Shown: positions 25,274 through 35,717, counted from the first letter of the stretch. The stretch: DNA of 64,000 bases from Leptotrichia sp. HSP-536 (GCF_041199985.1 NZ_CP165647.1:992001-1056000); one strand, 5' to 3'. Numbers and translations: made by a program. Notes: a model not told the origin generated them from the letters alone.

Positions 25274-26299
25274 TTATTTTTCAATTATAGAAGTTGAAGA
25301 CTCTTTGCTAACATTTATCAAATTATTATAGATATTTACTAATTTATTATAGTTTTTAATTACATCATTTGGAGTACCTGCTGAATTTTCAGAATAAATC
25401 TTTTTCTCAATCTGATTTATGTTCAATGATTTATTTTTTTCCAGCTCCCTAATAAATATTGTAACTGATTTTTCAAATTGTGCAAGCTGTTTGTTAAATA
25501 TTTCCAATTTTTCTCTTGAATAGTTCTCTTTTTTCAGCTGTTTTTCATTTCCGATTACTTTTTGAAAATTACTTGAACTGACTAGAATATTTTGCTGAAT
25601 TTGTTTTAATTTTCCCAAATCACCTTTTATAAAAGTTGTCATTCTTAATTTTGGATTGTCTATCTTATCTATAAAGGATTCGCAGTTGTTCATTAGGATT
25701 GTTAAATTATATTTTATAATGCTGCCTTCATTTTTATAAGTTTCTAAGACTTTTTGCATTTTTTCATCCGATATTTTTGTCATTTCCGTTTTAAATAAAT
25801 CTGAACTTATCTTGTATTTTTTGTAAATTCTTAAAAAACTTGTATGCAATCCTTGACTTTTAGCGAAATTATCCGTTAAATTTTCCTTTTTTCCATAATA
25901 ATTTCCCATTGTGTCAGTTGCTGTTTTTAATTCTTTTAATATGGGCAATAGCTTTTTAGCAGAATTATCCAGCTTTTCCATTTTAAATTTTGAACTAATA
26001 TTTTTTTCCAGCTTTTCAAAAATTTGGCTTTCAATCTTAATAACTGGAATATTTCCCAAAGTTTTCATCTGCTCAATATTTATTGAATTATTTTCACCAG
26101 CTGCTTCAATGTATGATGAAATTTCATCATCAATTATTGACAATTTATTGTAAATCTCTATATAGCTATTGTATTTTTCCATTTCCTCATTTTTCACTTT
26201 TTTTATACTAAATCTTTGTCCAATTTCCTTAAATGACTTGTCGCAGGAAAATAACAAAATTGATAAAGTTGCTATTAATATTATTTTTTTATAACTCAT
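25274..26299 (-). CDS. lipoprotein, DUF3829/YiiG-like
   Basis: The protein begins MSYKKIILIATLSILLFSC, with a lipobox at LLFSC, so it is lipid-anchored. The 341-residue mature chain is helical and lysine-rich, with EKYNSYIEIYNKL near its start and LVNIYNNLI near its end. This pattern recalls DUF3829/YiiG proteins, whose role is unknown. The start at 26299 follows CTGGAGTG; a longer frame from 26335 lacks a ribosome site and hides the signal. It is convergent with hup and downstream of carB by about 130 bases. Confidence 0.7.
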   Translation of the reverse strand: MSYKKIILIATLSILLFSCDKSFKEIGQRFSIKKVKNEEMEKYNSYIEIYNKLSIIDDEISSYIEAAGENNSINIEQMKTLGNIPVIKIESQIFEKLEKNISSKFKMEKLDNSAKKLLPILKELKTATDTMGNYYGKKENLTDNFAKSQGLHTSFLRIYKKYKISSDLFKTEMTKISDEKMQKVLETYKNEGSIIKYNLTILMNNCESFIDKIDNPKLRMTTFIKGDLGKLKQIQQNILVSSSNFQKVIGNEKQLKKENYSREKLEIFNKQLAQFEKSVTIFIRELEKNKSLNINQIEKKIYSENSAGTPNDVIKNYNKLVNIYNNLINVSKESSTSIIEK

Positions 26300-26426
26300 T
26301 TTCACTCCAGCATTTTTTATTAAAAATTTTACCAATTCCCCTAATTTTACTATTTAAAATAAAACTAACGAAATTGGTAATTTTTAAAATTTATTTTCTA
26401 TCTTACTTTATAAAATCAATATTTAA

Positions 26427-29400
26427 TTATATCGAACTTACATTAAACGAAATAGATTCCAGAACTTTCAGTAAAGCGTCCGTCGTATCAAGTGAAGTAA
26501 GACAGGCGATTTCCTGCTCACTTGCAGCACGTCTGATTTTAAATCCGTCGTTTCTTGCAGTTTTTTTCTTAGCTGCCGTATTTATTACCATGTCAACAAG
26601 CCCTTTATAAATCAGTCCTAGCACATCATGTTCATATTTTCCTTCTTCTTCGATTTTACCAACAGTTTCCACTCTAAGCCCTTTGTCTTCAAAGTATCTG
26701 GCAGTCCCTTTTGTAGCCATTATGTGATAGCCTAAATCAGAAAATCTTTTAGCCAGTCCATATGCTTCCTCTTTTGCAGCTCCACTAATTGTAAATAGCA
26801 CACTTCCCTGATCTTTTACTTTTATTCCAGCTGAAATCAGTCCTTTGTAAAGTGATTTTTCAAGATTTTCATCACTTCCCATTACTTCTCCAGTTGATTT
26901 CATTTCAGGTCCTAGTGTTGTGTCCACATCTTTTAATTTTTGGAAACTGAATACAGGAACTTTTGTGTATACATTTTTACTTTCTTCAATCAATCCAGTT
27001 TCATATCCTTTATTTTTTAATGTTTCCCCAAGAATTCCTTTCATAGCAAGATTTGCCATTGGAACACCTGTGATTTTACTTAAAAATGGAACTGTTCTTG
27101 AACTTCTAGGATTTACTTCAAGTACGTAAACTTGCCCCTCGCTAATTACATACTGGATGTTCAAAAGACCTACAATATTTAGACCTTTTGCCAATTTGAT
27201 TGTATAATCAATTAATGTCTGCTTTTGTTCATCTGTAACATTTTGTGGCGGATATACGGCAATGGAATCTCCAGAATGGACTCCTGCCCTTTCGATATGC
27301 TCCATAATTCCTGGAATTACAACTGTTTCCCCATCGCAAATCGCATCTACTTCAATTTCCTTTCCAACTAAATATCTGTCAGTCAGCACAGGATGGTCTG
27401 GTGAAACTTTTACTGCATTTTCCATATATTGTCGTAATTCTTCTTCACGATATACAATTTCCATTGCTCTTCCACCTAATACGTAAGATGGACGTACTAG
27501 AACTGGATACCCGATTTCAGCCGCATTTTTCACAGCTGTTTCTGTATCAAACGCAGTTTTTCCAAGTGGCTGAGGAATATTTAATTTATGAAGTAATGCC
27601 TCAAATTTATCACGATTTTCCGCATTGTCAATTTCTTCAAGCGCTGTTCCCAATATTTTTACACCGTGTTTTGACAATTTTTCAGCCAAGTTAATCGCTG
27701 TTTGCCCACCAAATTGGACAACTACTCCTTCTGGATGTTCAAGTTCAATTATTGCCATAACATCTTCTTCTGTAAGTGGCTCAAAATAAAGTTTGTCCGA
27801 AATTGAAAAATCCGTAGAAACTGTTTCTGGATTATTGTTTACAATAATTGCTTCGTATCCAGACTCTTTTATAGCCTTCACAGCGTGAACAGTCGCATAG
27901 TCAAATTCTACACCTTGTCCGATTCTAATAGGTCCCGAACCAAGCACAACGATTTTTTTCTTATTTCCTATAATACTTTCATTTTCCTGCTCATAAGTTG
28001 AGTAAAAATAAGGTGTTTCTGACTTAAATTCAGCCGCACAGGTATCAACCATTTTAAATACAGGTTTGATACTATATTTTTCACGAAGTTTATAAACTTC
28101 ATCTTCTGTCGTATTCCAACGATGTGCAATAACTTTATCTGAAAATCCGTATCTTTTTGCAAACAACAGTAAATCTGGATTATTTACATTTGCCTTCAAT
28201 TCCATTTCAATATCAATAATATTTTTCATTTTGTCAAGGAAAAACATGTCAATTTTTGTCATTTCATGTATTTCTTTTGGTGTAACGCCGCTTCTTAACG
28301 CTTCCCCAATGAAAAATAGCCTTTCATCTCCAGCCTTCTGGATTCTTTTCAAAATATAATCTAAACTAAATTCACCTCCATTTGGAAGTCCTAAATGATG
28401 AACTCCGTATTCAAGCGAACGAATAGCTTTTAGCAAACTTTCCTCATAAGTTCTACCAATAGCCATAACTTCTCCAGTAGCTTTCATTTGTGTACCTAAA
28501 TGTCTATCCGCCTTTTCAAATTTATCAAATGGAAATCTTGGTATCTTACTTACAACATAATCAAGTGACGGTTCAAAACATGCGTAAGAATTTTTTGTAA
28601 CAGGATTTATAATTTCATCAAGTGTCAATCCAACCGCAATTTTTGCAGCAATTTTTGCAATTGGATAGCCTGTTGCTTTTGAGGCAAGTGCCGATGAACG
28701 TGATACTCTCGGATTTACCTCAATAATATAATAATTGAACGAATACGGATCTAATGCCAATTGCACATTACACCCACCTTCTATTTTCAATGCTCTTATT
28801 ATTTTCAGAGAAACATCCCTTAACATATGATATTCCCTGTCTGTCAATGTTTGCGACGGTGCAACTACAATCGAATCTCCAGTGTGAATTCCCACAGGAT
28901 CAATATTTTCCATATTACATACAACAATTGCTGTATCATTGCTATCTCGCATTACTTCATACTCAATTTCCTTATATCCCGAAATTGATTTTTCTAATAG
29001 ACATTGTGTTACTGGCGAATATCTTAGTCCATTTGTAACAATATCTTCAAGCTCCTCATCATTGTGGCAAATTCCACCACCAGTTCCTCCCATTGTAAAT
29101 GCAGGTCTTACTATTACTGGATACCCAATTTTCTCTACAAATCTGCGTGCTTCTTCCAAATTGTGTATAATATCCGATTCTGGCACAGGCTCTTTTAGTT
29201 CATTCATCAAATCTCTAAACAATTCTCTGTCTTCAGCTTGCTTAATAGATTCAAGTTTAGTACCTAGAAGTTCAACTCCACATTCTTCCAGTACACCAGA
29301 TTCGTGTAATTCCACAGCTAGATTCAGTCCAACTTGTCCTCCAAGAGTAGGAAGCAGCGCATCAGGTCTTTCCTTTCTTATAATTTTTGAAACAAATTCA

Positions 29401-29612
29401 ACTGTTAACGGCTCGATATAAACTTTATCTGCAATTTCCTTGTCTGTCATAATTGTAGCAGGGTTGGAATTTACAAGGATAACCTTATATCCTTCTTCGC
29501 GTAACGAAAGACAGGCTTGTGTTCCTGCATAGTCAAATTCAGCAGCTTGCCCTATAATTATTGGCCCTGATCCGATTACTAAAATTGTTTGTATATCTTT
29601 TCGTTTAGGCAT
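26427..29612 (-). CDS. carB: carbamoyl-phosphate synthase large subunit
   Basis: CarB makes carbamoyl phosphate from bicarbonate, ATP and ammonia delivered by CarA, for pyrimidine and arginine synthesis. Both ATP-grasp halves are present: IGSGPIIIGQAAEFDYAGTQ near residue 12 and the matching VLGSGPIRIGQGVEFDYATV near 560. Both ENAEDR/GGTGGG-type substrate loops (TMGGTGGGIC, VLGGRAMEIVY) are also visible. The last ~130 residues are the MGS-like allosteric domain (KGTARYFEDKGLRVE). At 1061 residues it is full length and intact. It lies 43 bases after carA in the same direction. Confidence 0.97.
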   Translation of the reverse strand: MPKRKDIQTILVIGSGPIIIGQAAEFDYAGTQACLSLREEGYKVILVNSNPATIMTDKEIADKVYIEPLTVEFVSKIIRKERPDALLPTLGGQVGLNLAVELHESGVLEECGVELLGTKLESIKQAEDRELFRDLMNELKEPVPESDIIHNLEEARRFVEKIGYPVIVRPAFTMGGTGGGICHNDEELEDIVTNGLRYSPVTQCLLEKSISGYKEIEYEVMRDSNDTAIVVCNMENIDPVGIHTGDSIVVAPSQTLTDREYHMLRDVSLKIIRALKIEGGCNVQLALDPYSFNYYIIEVNPRVSRSSALASKATGYPIAKIAAKIAVGLTLDEIINPVTKNSYACFEPSLDYVVSKIPRFPFDKFEKADRHLGTQMKATGEVMAIGRTYEESLLKAIRSLEYGVHHLGLPNGGEFSLDYILKRIQKAGDERLFFIGEALRSGVTPKEIHEMTKIDMFFLDKMKNIIDIEMELKANVNNPDLLLFAKRYGFSDKVIAHRWNTTEDEVYKLREKYSIKPVFKMVDTCAAEFKSETPYFYSTYEQENESIIGNKKKIVVLGSGPIRIGQGVEFDYATVHAVKAIKESGYEAIIVNNNPETVSTDFSISDKLYFEPLTEEDVMAIIELEHPEGVVVQFGGQTAINLAEKLSKHGVKILGTALEEIDNAENRDKFEALLHKLNIPQPLGKTAFDTETAVKNAAEIGYPVLVRPSYVLGGRAMEIVYREEELRQYMENAVKVSPDHPVLTDRYLVGKEIEVDAICDGETVVIPGIMEHIERAGVHSGDSIAVYPPQNVTDEQKQTLIDYTIKLAKGLNIVGLLNIQYVISEGQVYVLEVNPRSSRTVPFLSKITGVPMANLAMKGILGETLKNKGYETGLIEESKNVYTKVPVFSFQKLKDVDTTLGPEMKSTGEVMGSDENLEKSLYKGLISAGIKVKDQGSVLFTISGAAKEEAYGLAKRFSDLGYHIMATKGTARYFEDKGLRVETVGKIEEEGKYEHDVLGLIYKGLVDMVINTAAKKKTARNDGFKIRRAASEQEIACLTSLDTTDALLKVLESISFNVSSI

Positions 29613-29655
29613 TTTTTCACATCTCCTTCAGTTATTTTAATTCTTTAAAATTTGT

Positions 29656-30747
29656 TTAATATTGTTCTTTACGATTCTTTTTCATATTTTCAATAAACAT
29701 ATCAAATAAATAATTTGGATCGTGCGGTCCTGGGGAAGCTTCAGGGTGATATTGTACTGAAAATACAGGATATTTTTTATGTTTTACACCTTCACAAGTT
29801 CTGTCATTTACTGCGATATGTGTCAATTCCAAGTCTGTTTCCTTTAATGAATCAATGTCTACTGCAAATCCGTGATTTTGTGCCGTAATGTCAACTTTTC
29901 CTGTTTCAAGGTTTAATACTGGCTGATTTGCTCCACGATGTCCAAACAATAATTTATATGTTTTTGCCCCGCAAGCAAGCGAGATTAATTGATGTCCCAT
30001 ACAGATTCCGAAAATTGGTACTTTATCTATTAGTTCTTTAATTGTGGCAATTGTTTCAGGTACGTCTGTTGGGTCTCCTGGTCCATTGCTTAACATTATT
30101 CCGTCAGGTTTTTGTCTTAAAATTTCTTTAGCAGTTGCATTATGAGGCATTACTACAATATCACAGTCTCTTGAATTAAGTTCTCTCATAATTCCCGATT
30201 TCATTCCTAAATCAAGCAGTACAACTCTCATTCCTCTTCCAGAAGAAAGAAATGCTTTTTTTGTAGATACTTGTTCAATCTGATTAGTTGGTAACGAATT
30301 GTTTCTCAAATTTTCTGCAACTTCTTCAGGATTTTTGTCTATATCTACGATAATTCCCTTGATTGTTCCATGTTCCCTTATTTTTTTAGTAAGGCTACGT
30401 GTATCAATGCCAGAAATACCTGGAATATTTAAATCCTTCAGAATTTCTTCCAACGTAAATTCATTTCTAAAATTAGAAGGTTTTCTGCATATTTCACGAG
30501 TTATAATTCCTTTAATAGTTGGATTGATAGTTTCGTAGTCATCTCTGTTTATTCCATAATTTCCAATCAATGGATAAGTAAATGTAATAATCTGACCATT
30601 ATATGATGGATCTGAAATAGTTTCCTGATACCCAGTCATCGCAGTATTAAAAACAACTTCCCCAGCCATTTCCACATCTGCACCAAATCCATACCCTTTA
30701 TACACGCTCCCATCTTCCAGAACAAGCTGTTTATCCAATGAGTACAT
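29656..30747 (-). CDS. carA: carbamoyl-phosphate synthase small subunit
   Basis: CarA is the glutaminase that feeds ammonia to CarB. The N-terminal CPSase domain (LEDGSVYKGYGFG, FNTAMTGYQE) is followed by a class I amidotransferase domain. The nucleophile Cys is in FGICMGHQLISLACG near residue 240, and the His-Glu pair is in QYHPEASPGPHD near 330. Its 363 residues are normal. It is first in a carA-carB operon with a predicted promoter about 110 bases upstream; no PyrR site or attenuator was recognised in that leader. Confidence 0.97.
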   Translation of the reverse strand: MYSLDKQLVLEDGSVYKGYGFGADVEMAGEVVFNTAMTGYQETISDPSYNGQIITFTYPLIGNYGINRDDYETINPTIKGIITREICRKPSNFRNEFTLEEILKDLNIPGISGIDTRSLTKKIREHGTIKGIIVDIDKNPEEVAENLRNNSLPTNQIEQVSTKKAFLSSGRGMRVVLLDLGMKSGIMRELNSRDCDIVVMPHNATAKEILRQKPDGIMLSNGPGDPTDVPETIATIKELIDKVPIFGICMGHQLISLACGAKTYKLLFGHRGANQPVLNLETGKVDITAQNHGFAVDIDSLKETDLELTHIAVNDRTCEGVKHKKYPVFSVQYHPEASPGPHDPNYLFDMFIENMKKNRKEQY

Positions 30748-30861
30748 AAATATTACCTCCCTAAAATTTTACAATGATTTTATTGATTTTTATTAAATTT
30801 GTTTAATTTGATTAGTGAATAAGTTTGATTTGTGATATTTGCTAACATCTCTAATCTCATA

Positions 30862-30890
30862 ATTATACTATATTTTTCAAGTTTTATCAA
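30862..30890 (-). promoter_or_regulatory. carAB promoter
   Basis: On the minus strand TTGATA and a perfect TATAAT are separated by 17 bases. The predicted start point is about 105 bases before carA. Confidence 0.75.
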
Positions 30891-31584
30891 TAATATAGCA
30901 AAATTATTTTTTGAGATGTTTGATAATTTTCTTTAAGAAAAATTTGTTTAATTTAATAGTTCTCATTTTTCTTTAATGTTTATATGCTAATATTAAACTG
31001 TAAAAAGGAGTTAGAAGAAAAAAGGATCAAGTTAGAGCAATTCATACCAGTTAGGACATTTAAAATTGTATAATCTGTTATTTCTAAGAAATATTCTTGA
31101 GTTTTAAGTTCATTTTTCAAAATTGCTGTAATTGTTGATATTTTAACAAATTTTAAAAATGTGTATCAGATATAAAGTGGTTTATTATGAAAAAATTATT
31201 TGTTTCAAAAGTTAAAGTTTCTATAACTTATGAAAATATGTGTAAAGGTTAAGATGTTTACAAATTATGGCAGGAAGCAGGAAATATTTAATTACCTGCT
31301 TTTTATTTTACCTAAAAGAATTTTTTCTAAAGTTTAAGAAATATGATTACTGCAATTTATGATATGAAAATATTCACTCTTTGTAATTTAAATTATATAA
31401 CTAAATTTTAAAACAAAATCAATATTAATTTGAAATTTCTCAAATATAGGGTATAATTTATAATAAATAATTAACGTAAAAAACTTGAAATCTTAGTTTA
31501 TTTAAATAATATTTAAGTGAATTTTTTCTTTAAAAATTGAAACTAAAAAAAATATATTAAGTTTTCAGGGAAAGGAGAAAAATA
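30891..31584. other. 694-base gap without a recognised gene
   Basis: Stops occur in all frames and no reading frame of useful length is seen. It contains a ribosome-site-like AAAAAGGAG near 31002 with no start codon after it, and a TATAAT at 31069-31074. A 21-codon ATG frame at 31187-31252 (starting MKKLFVSKVK) follows, then a terminator-like hairpin. A small RNA or a decayed gene is possible. Confidence 0.4.
31276..31309 (+). terminator. orphan terminator hairpin
   Basis: AGCAGGAAAT pairs with ATTACCTGCT (nine of ten) and TTTTATTTT follows. No plus-strand gene ends just before it. Confidence 0.65.
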
Positions 31585-32635
31585 ATGAAAAATGATAATT
31601 TTAGTTGCGAAAATTGTGGTGGGATGATGAGATTTGATTCTAGGACACAGTCTCTTAAATGTGAAAATTGTGGAACTGAAAAAGAATTGCCACGAACTCT
31701 TACTTGGGAAAGACATAGACTGAATGAATATGATCATCTATTAAAAAAAGAAAAAAATGATACCCTTACAATTGTGGAATGTCAATCTTGCGGTGCTACA
31801 ATCGAAATGGATCCGCATATAAGTTCAGGAAAATGTCCTTATTGCAATTCAAACATTGTAATTAGCGAAAAAGCAGTATCACTTCTTGAGCCTGATGGAC
31901 TCAGACCTTTTGGAATAGATCAAAGAGATGTTGGACGGATTTTTTCAAACTGGGTAAAAAAAAGATGGTTTGCTCCGAATGCCTTGAAAACTCTCTATCA
32001 GGCAGGAAAAATAATGGGAATTTATTTGCCATACTGGTCTTTTGATAATAACGCTGACTGTGATTATACTGCTTTAGGAGGAATTGACCGTACAGAAACA
32101 TATTATGAAGATGGGAAAGAAAAAACACGGATTGTAACAGATTGGTACAGCGTAAAATGTGCAGAATGATTTTAAAAATATAATTATGAGAGCTTCAAAA
32201 AGCCTTAAGGACAATCTTTTGAAAAGTCTTGGAGGATTTGATCTGGAAAATACAATTAATTTTAATACAGGCTATTTATCGGGCTATGCGTCTGAAATAT
32301 TTCAAGTTCCTATGCCTGATGGCTATGTTGAGGCAAAGGAAGTAATGGAAAATGAATTAGAAGGAATGGTTGAAAGTGATGTCTTAAGAAGATATGATAG
32401 AGTTAAGAACGTGTCAATGAATATTTATTGGAGTGATGAATTTTACAGACTTCTAATGCTCCCTGTCTACTCGACATCCTACTCTTTCAACGGAAAATCC
32501 TATCAAGTTCTGATTAACGGAGAAAACGGAACAGTAGTTGGAGAATATCCGAAATCAGTAATCAAGATTACACTTGCAATAATTGCTGCTATTATAGTAA
32601 TCTGCATCTTATATTTCTTATTTTTCAAAGACTAA
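31585..32635 (+). pseudogene. zinc-ribbon membrane protein, frameshifted
   Basis: The first frame has two C4 zinc ribbons: CENC...CENC at about residues 9-29 and CQSC...CPYC at about 66-87. A soluble domain follows (GIYLPYWSFDNNADCDYTA). It runs into a stop at 32167-32169. The second frame starts with VQNDFKNIIMRASKS and continues the same protein to a C-terminal membrane helix (ITLAIIAAIIVICILYFLFF). The junction is near 32150-32165, where several bases seem to be missing. Such double zinc-ribbon, single-pass proteins are widespread and often mis-called PriA-like; function unknown. A DUF2207 gene follows after 41 bases. Confidence 0.75.
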
Positions 32636-32676
32636 AGGATTTTTTTAGGGATTTTTTATGAAAAAGGGAGTATTTA

Positions 32677-34548
32677 ATGAAAAAAATTACAAAAATTATT
32701 TTTATAATGATATTTTTAATTTTTTCTATAATTGTAAACGGCTCTGCTATAAAAAATTATGATGTAGTAATGAAAATAAACAAAGAGTCGTCATTGACAA
32801 TTACAGAAAAAATAGAATACGAGTTTGATAATTTGGATCACAGAGGAATTTTTAGGGATATTTTTTTAAGAAAAGAAGATAAGAAAAATTTAAAAAAGAG
32901 CCTTATTGAAATAAATTCTGTAACAATGAATGGAGAAAAAGTAAAATATGCTTTTGAAACGTTTGATGAAGGACTCAGAATCAAAATTGGTTCAAAAGAT
33001 AAAAAAATAACGCAGCTTAAAAATATATACGAAATAACTTATACAATGTATAGCGACATATTTAAACATGAAGATATTCAACAAATATATTTTAATATAA
33101 TACCGCAATTCTGGAAAGTTCCAATAGAAAAGGCTAATGTTACAATAAAATTTGCAGATGGTCAGCCGATAACAAGTGAAGAAATTTCAAGATTTGAAAT
33201 TTATACTGGACGAGCTGGAGTGAAAGAAAAAAATTATAAAATTTTACAGGAAAATGGAGAAATAAAATTTACGACTCAAAAACAATTAGAGCCTGAAGAA
33301 GGAATTACATTTATTTTAGATTTAAAGACAGACAAAATATCTCCAAGTTTTTCCGATAAGTTAAAAGTATTTTTTACAACTTCAAAAAGTTTAGTTTTAT
33401 CTTTAATATTAGCTTTAATATCATTAATTTACATGTTAATTACAAAACTCATACTTTTTTTAAAACAGCCTTCTAAAAAGGCAATTATACCGCAATTTGA
33501 AATTCCAGATGATATGTCAGCAATGCTTGTTTCCTATTTTGATAATAAGGATGATAGAAATAAAATAATTAATACAGGGATTTTTTCACGTTTATGTAGA
33601 AATTTTAAAAAAAAATCCTATGATGAAGAAAAAAAGTTTTTCACAACTTTAATATCTAAAAAAGGAAAAGGATTTAAAATAACAGACCACGATGTAGAAA
33701 ATCTCATGGGAAATCTTTCTCGAAAATACAGTGAATTTTGTGAAGATAAAGATTTTTATTATCTGTTGCCTTTATCTGTTATTATTATTGGATATATGAT
33801 AATTGTGTATAGTGGCAATGTGGTAAACTTATCATCCGTTATAACAAACATACTAATTTCAATATTAGTTGGGTCTATTGTTGCAGGTTTCGTTTGTTTT
33901 TATCGTCTAGTTTCTGGAAACAAAGAATTTTTATATAAAAGTTTATTTGAAAAAATATTAACCATCTTGAAATGGATAATAATTTTCAATATAATAAACA
34001 AACTGTATTCTAAAGGAAATATTGTAATCGCAATAGGCTTAATTTTGTTGCTAATTGCCAATAAGATGTATTCACGTAATTTACAGTTATATTCTGAAGA
34101 AGGTTTAAGAAAAAAAGAATACATTGAAGGATTAAGAATGTATATAAAGACTGCTGAAGAAAATCAGATAAAAAAATTTAATGACAGTAAAGAACTGATA
34201 AAATATTTTAAGGAAATTTTGCCTTATGCTGTAGCTTTAAATGTGCAAAATGAAGCTATAAAATTGATGGAAAAGACAATTGAAATCAATTCAAGCTTAA
34301 CAGGAGATTCTCGAATGATGAACGAAATTAATAGTTTGTATGCGTACTCAAGAGAAAAAGAAATAAAAGCAGAAATTTCTGAACGATATATAGTTTCAAC
34401 TAGCAGTTCCAGAAGTTATTCATCTTCATCTTCTTCATCTTCATTCAGCGGTTCAGGAAGCGGCTATAGCAGTGGCGGAAGCGGTTACACCAGTGGAAGC
34501 GGTTACAGCGGCGGAGGCTCTGGAGGTGGAGGTGGTGGAGAATGGTAA
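32677..34548 (+). CDS. DUF2207 family membrane protein
   Basis: The 623-residue protein has a signal peptide (to about residue 23). It then has a DUF2207 extracytoplasmic domain (YDVVMKINKESSLTITEKIEY, HRGIFRDIF) up to about 215, a membrane helix near 235-260, a cytoplasmic region and further membrane helices at about 365-440. The tail is Ser/Gly repeats ending in a glycine run and EW, characteristic of the family. Function is unknown. It follows the zinc-ribbon gene closely, and both are membrane proteins, so a joint envelope role is possible. Confidence 0.85.
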   Translation: MKKITKIIFIMIFLIFSIIVNGSAIKNYDVVMKINKESSLTITEKIEYEFDNLDHRGIFRDIFLRKEDKKNLKKSLIEINSVTMNGEKVKYAFETFDEGLRIKIGSKDKKITQLKNIYEITYTMYSDIFKHEDIQQIYFNIIPQFWKVPIEKANVTIKFADGQPITSEEISRFEIYTGRAGVKEKNYKILQENGEIKFTTQKQLEPEEGITFILDLKTDKISPSFSDKLKVFFTTSKSLVLSLILALISLIYMLITKLILFLKQPSKKAIIPQFEIPDDMSAMLVSYFDNKDDRNKIINTGIFSRLCRNFKKKSYDEEKKFFTTLISKKGKGFKITDHDVENLMGNLSRKYSEFCEDKDFYYLLPLSVIIIGYMIIVYSGNVVNLSSVITNILISILVGSIVAGFVCFYRLVSGNKEFLYKSLFEKILTILKWIIIFNIINKLYSKGNIVIAIGLILLLIANKMYSRNLQLYSEEGLRKKEYIEGLRMYIKTAEENQIKKFNDSKELIKYFKEILPYAVALNVQNEAIKLMEKTIEINSSLTGDSRMMNEINSLYAYSREKEIKAEISERYIVSTSSSRSYSSSSSSSSFSGSGSGYSSGGSGYTSGSGYSGGGSGGGGGGEW

Positions 34549-34635
34549 TTTTCCATCATATTCTATAAATAATTAAAATCAAGTTTCAAATTTTATAGTT
34601 ATAAATTTTTATAAAAAAATAAGGAGGTAATTTAA

Positions 34636-35076
34636 ATGAAAATTTTAAAAAATAAATTTTTAGGAATGTTAGTATTTTTATTGATTTCTAGCATTAGTAT
34701 TTCAGGGCAATATAAGGATCAGCTGGTAAGTCGTATGAGCGATTTTCGGAATAAAGTATACGAGAATGTAGATGAAGGTCATGATGTTCAGCAAAAAGAC
34801 GCTTTGCGAGCAATGCAGGAAGAATGGGACAAGGAATTGAATATTGTTTACCAGAAAATAATGAAAATTGCAAATATCAAGACTAAAAATAATCTTAGAA
34901 ATGCCCAACGTGCCTGGTTAAAATCTAGAGATAAAAAAGTACAAGACAGTTATTATTTTGAAAATCCTGAAGGCGGAAGCATGGGAGTCTTATTTTCGTT
35001 AAATACTAATGTAAAATTACTAGAACAACGAACTCTTGAGCTGGCAGAAATGTATGACCGTTTAACAGGTAAGTAA
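34636..35076 (+). CDS. exported LprI-like (DUF1311) protein
   Basis: A signal peptide ends near SISG (residue 23). The mature part fits the lysozyme-inhibitor LprI N-terminal family: a helical bundle with QEEWDKELNIVYQKIM, then LRNAQRAWLKSRDKKV near residue 95. The characteristic cysteines of many members are missing. Some LprI proteins inhibit lysozyme, but most are uncharacterised. A strong AAGGAGG ribosome site precedes it. The next exported gene starts 21 bases later. Confidence 0.7.
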   Translation: MKILKNKFLGMLVFLLISSISISGQYKDQLVSRMSDFRNKVYENVDEGHDVQQKDALRAMQEEWDKELNIVYQKIMKIANIKTKNNLRNAQRAWLKSRDKKVQDSYYFENPEGGSMGVLFSLNTNVKLLEQRTLELAEMYDRLTGK

Positions 35077-35097
35077 AATTAAATAAGGAGATGAGTT

Positions 35098-35547
35098 ATG
35101 ATGAAAAAAAGTCTATTTTTAAAAATTTTTGTATTAACTTTATTAACAATGTGTTCAGTTATTAGCTTTGGAAAAACAAAAGTTCTTTCCATTTATACAA
35201 ATCCATTGACAAAAAGCTATACTTCACTAGGAAAAGGGGAATTGCTGCTTTCAAGAAGAAATGAATTTGATAAGGAAATAAAATTTGTTGCAGAAGTTAA
35301 TGGAGTTACTGTAGAACATAATTATGTTGAATGGAATGAAAAATATTTTTACCCTGTTGGAACAGGATTTACAATTAAGCCTCAGAAAAATGTAGTTTAC
35401 AGCTTTATGGGAAATGTTCCTGAAGGAATCCCTGAAGCGAGATTAATAATTAATTACGAGGGAAAACAGAAAGTGATAATGTTAGACTGGGGACTGGAAA
35501 CAGGAGATGAAGGTGAAGAGTTGGATCATTATGATGTTTATTTTTAA
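35098..35547 (+). CDS. exported protein of unknown function
   Basis: I do not recognise this 149-residue protein. A signal peptide ends near SVISFG. The mature chain is beta-rich (KTKVLSIYTNPLTKSYTSLG, VVYSFMGNVPEG) and ends in an acidic stretch EGEELDHYDVYF. It contains no cysteine in the mature part. Two adjacent Met codons (35098, 35101) follow AAGGAGATGAG; either could be used. It is directly downstream of the LprI-like gene and likely co-transcribed. Confidence 0.65.
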   Translation: MMKKSLFLKIFVLTLLTMCSVISFGKTKVLSIYTNPLTKSYTSLGKGELLLSRRNEFDKEIKFVAEVNGVTVEHNYVEWNEKYFYPVGTGFTIKPQKNVVYSFMGNVPEGIPEARLIINYEGKQKVIMLDWGLETGDEGEELDHYDVYF

Positions 35548-35552
35548 AAAGT

Positions 35553-35661
35553 TATTAGACTCATTTAGTAAGTATACAGATTTAAAATTATACTAAAGTA
35601 AGTATTATTTAGCAAGGGGTCTTGACCCCTTGTTGTTCTATAACTAGTGTCTAATCTTTGA
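35553..35661. repeat. B-family element with perfect hairpin
   Basis: The core AGCAAGGGGTC (35611-35621) and GACCCCTTGTT (35624-35634) forms a hairpin with a two-base loop and nine perfect pairs at 35613-35632. The context GTATTATTTAG before it matches the element at 21697-21814. TTAGAC near 35556 and GTCTAA near 35648 may be its ends. It could also act as a terminator for the preceding gene. Confidence 0.5.
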
Positions 35662-35717
35662 ATTAATTAGTTTTATAACTGTAATTTTAAAAATATTTGA
35701 AATAAAAGGAGATGGCG

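Noticed and set aside
30748..30861. Pyrimidine attenuator or riboswitch upstream of carA
   Set aside because: The leader has no clear terminator/antiterminator pair or recognisable PyrR-type binding loop.
34420..34548. Ser/Gly repeat tail of the DUF2207 protein as a sequence error
   Set aside because: A glycine-rich end is characteristic of many DUF2207 proteins and the frame is open to a normal stop.
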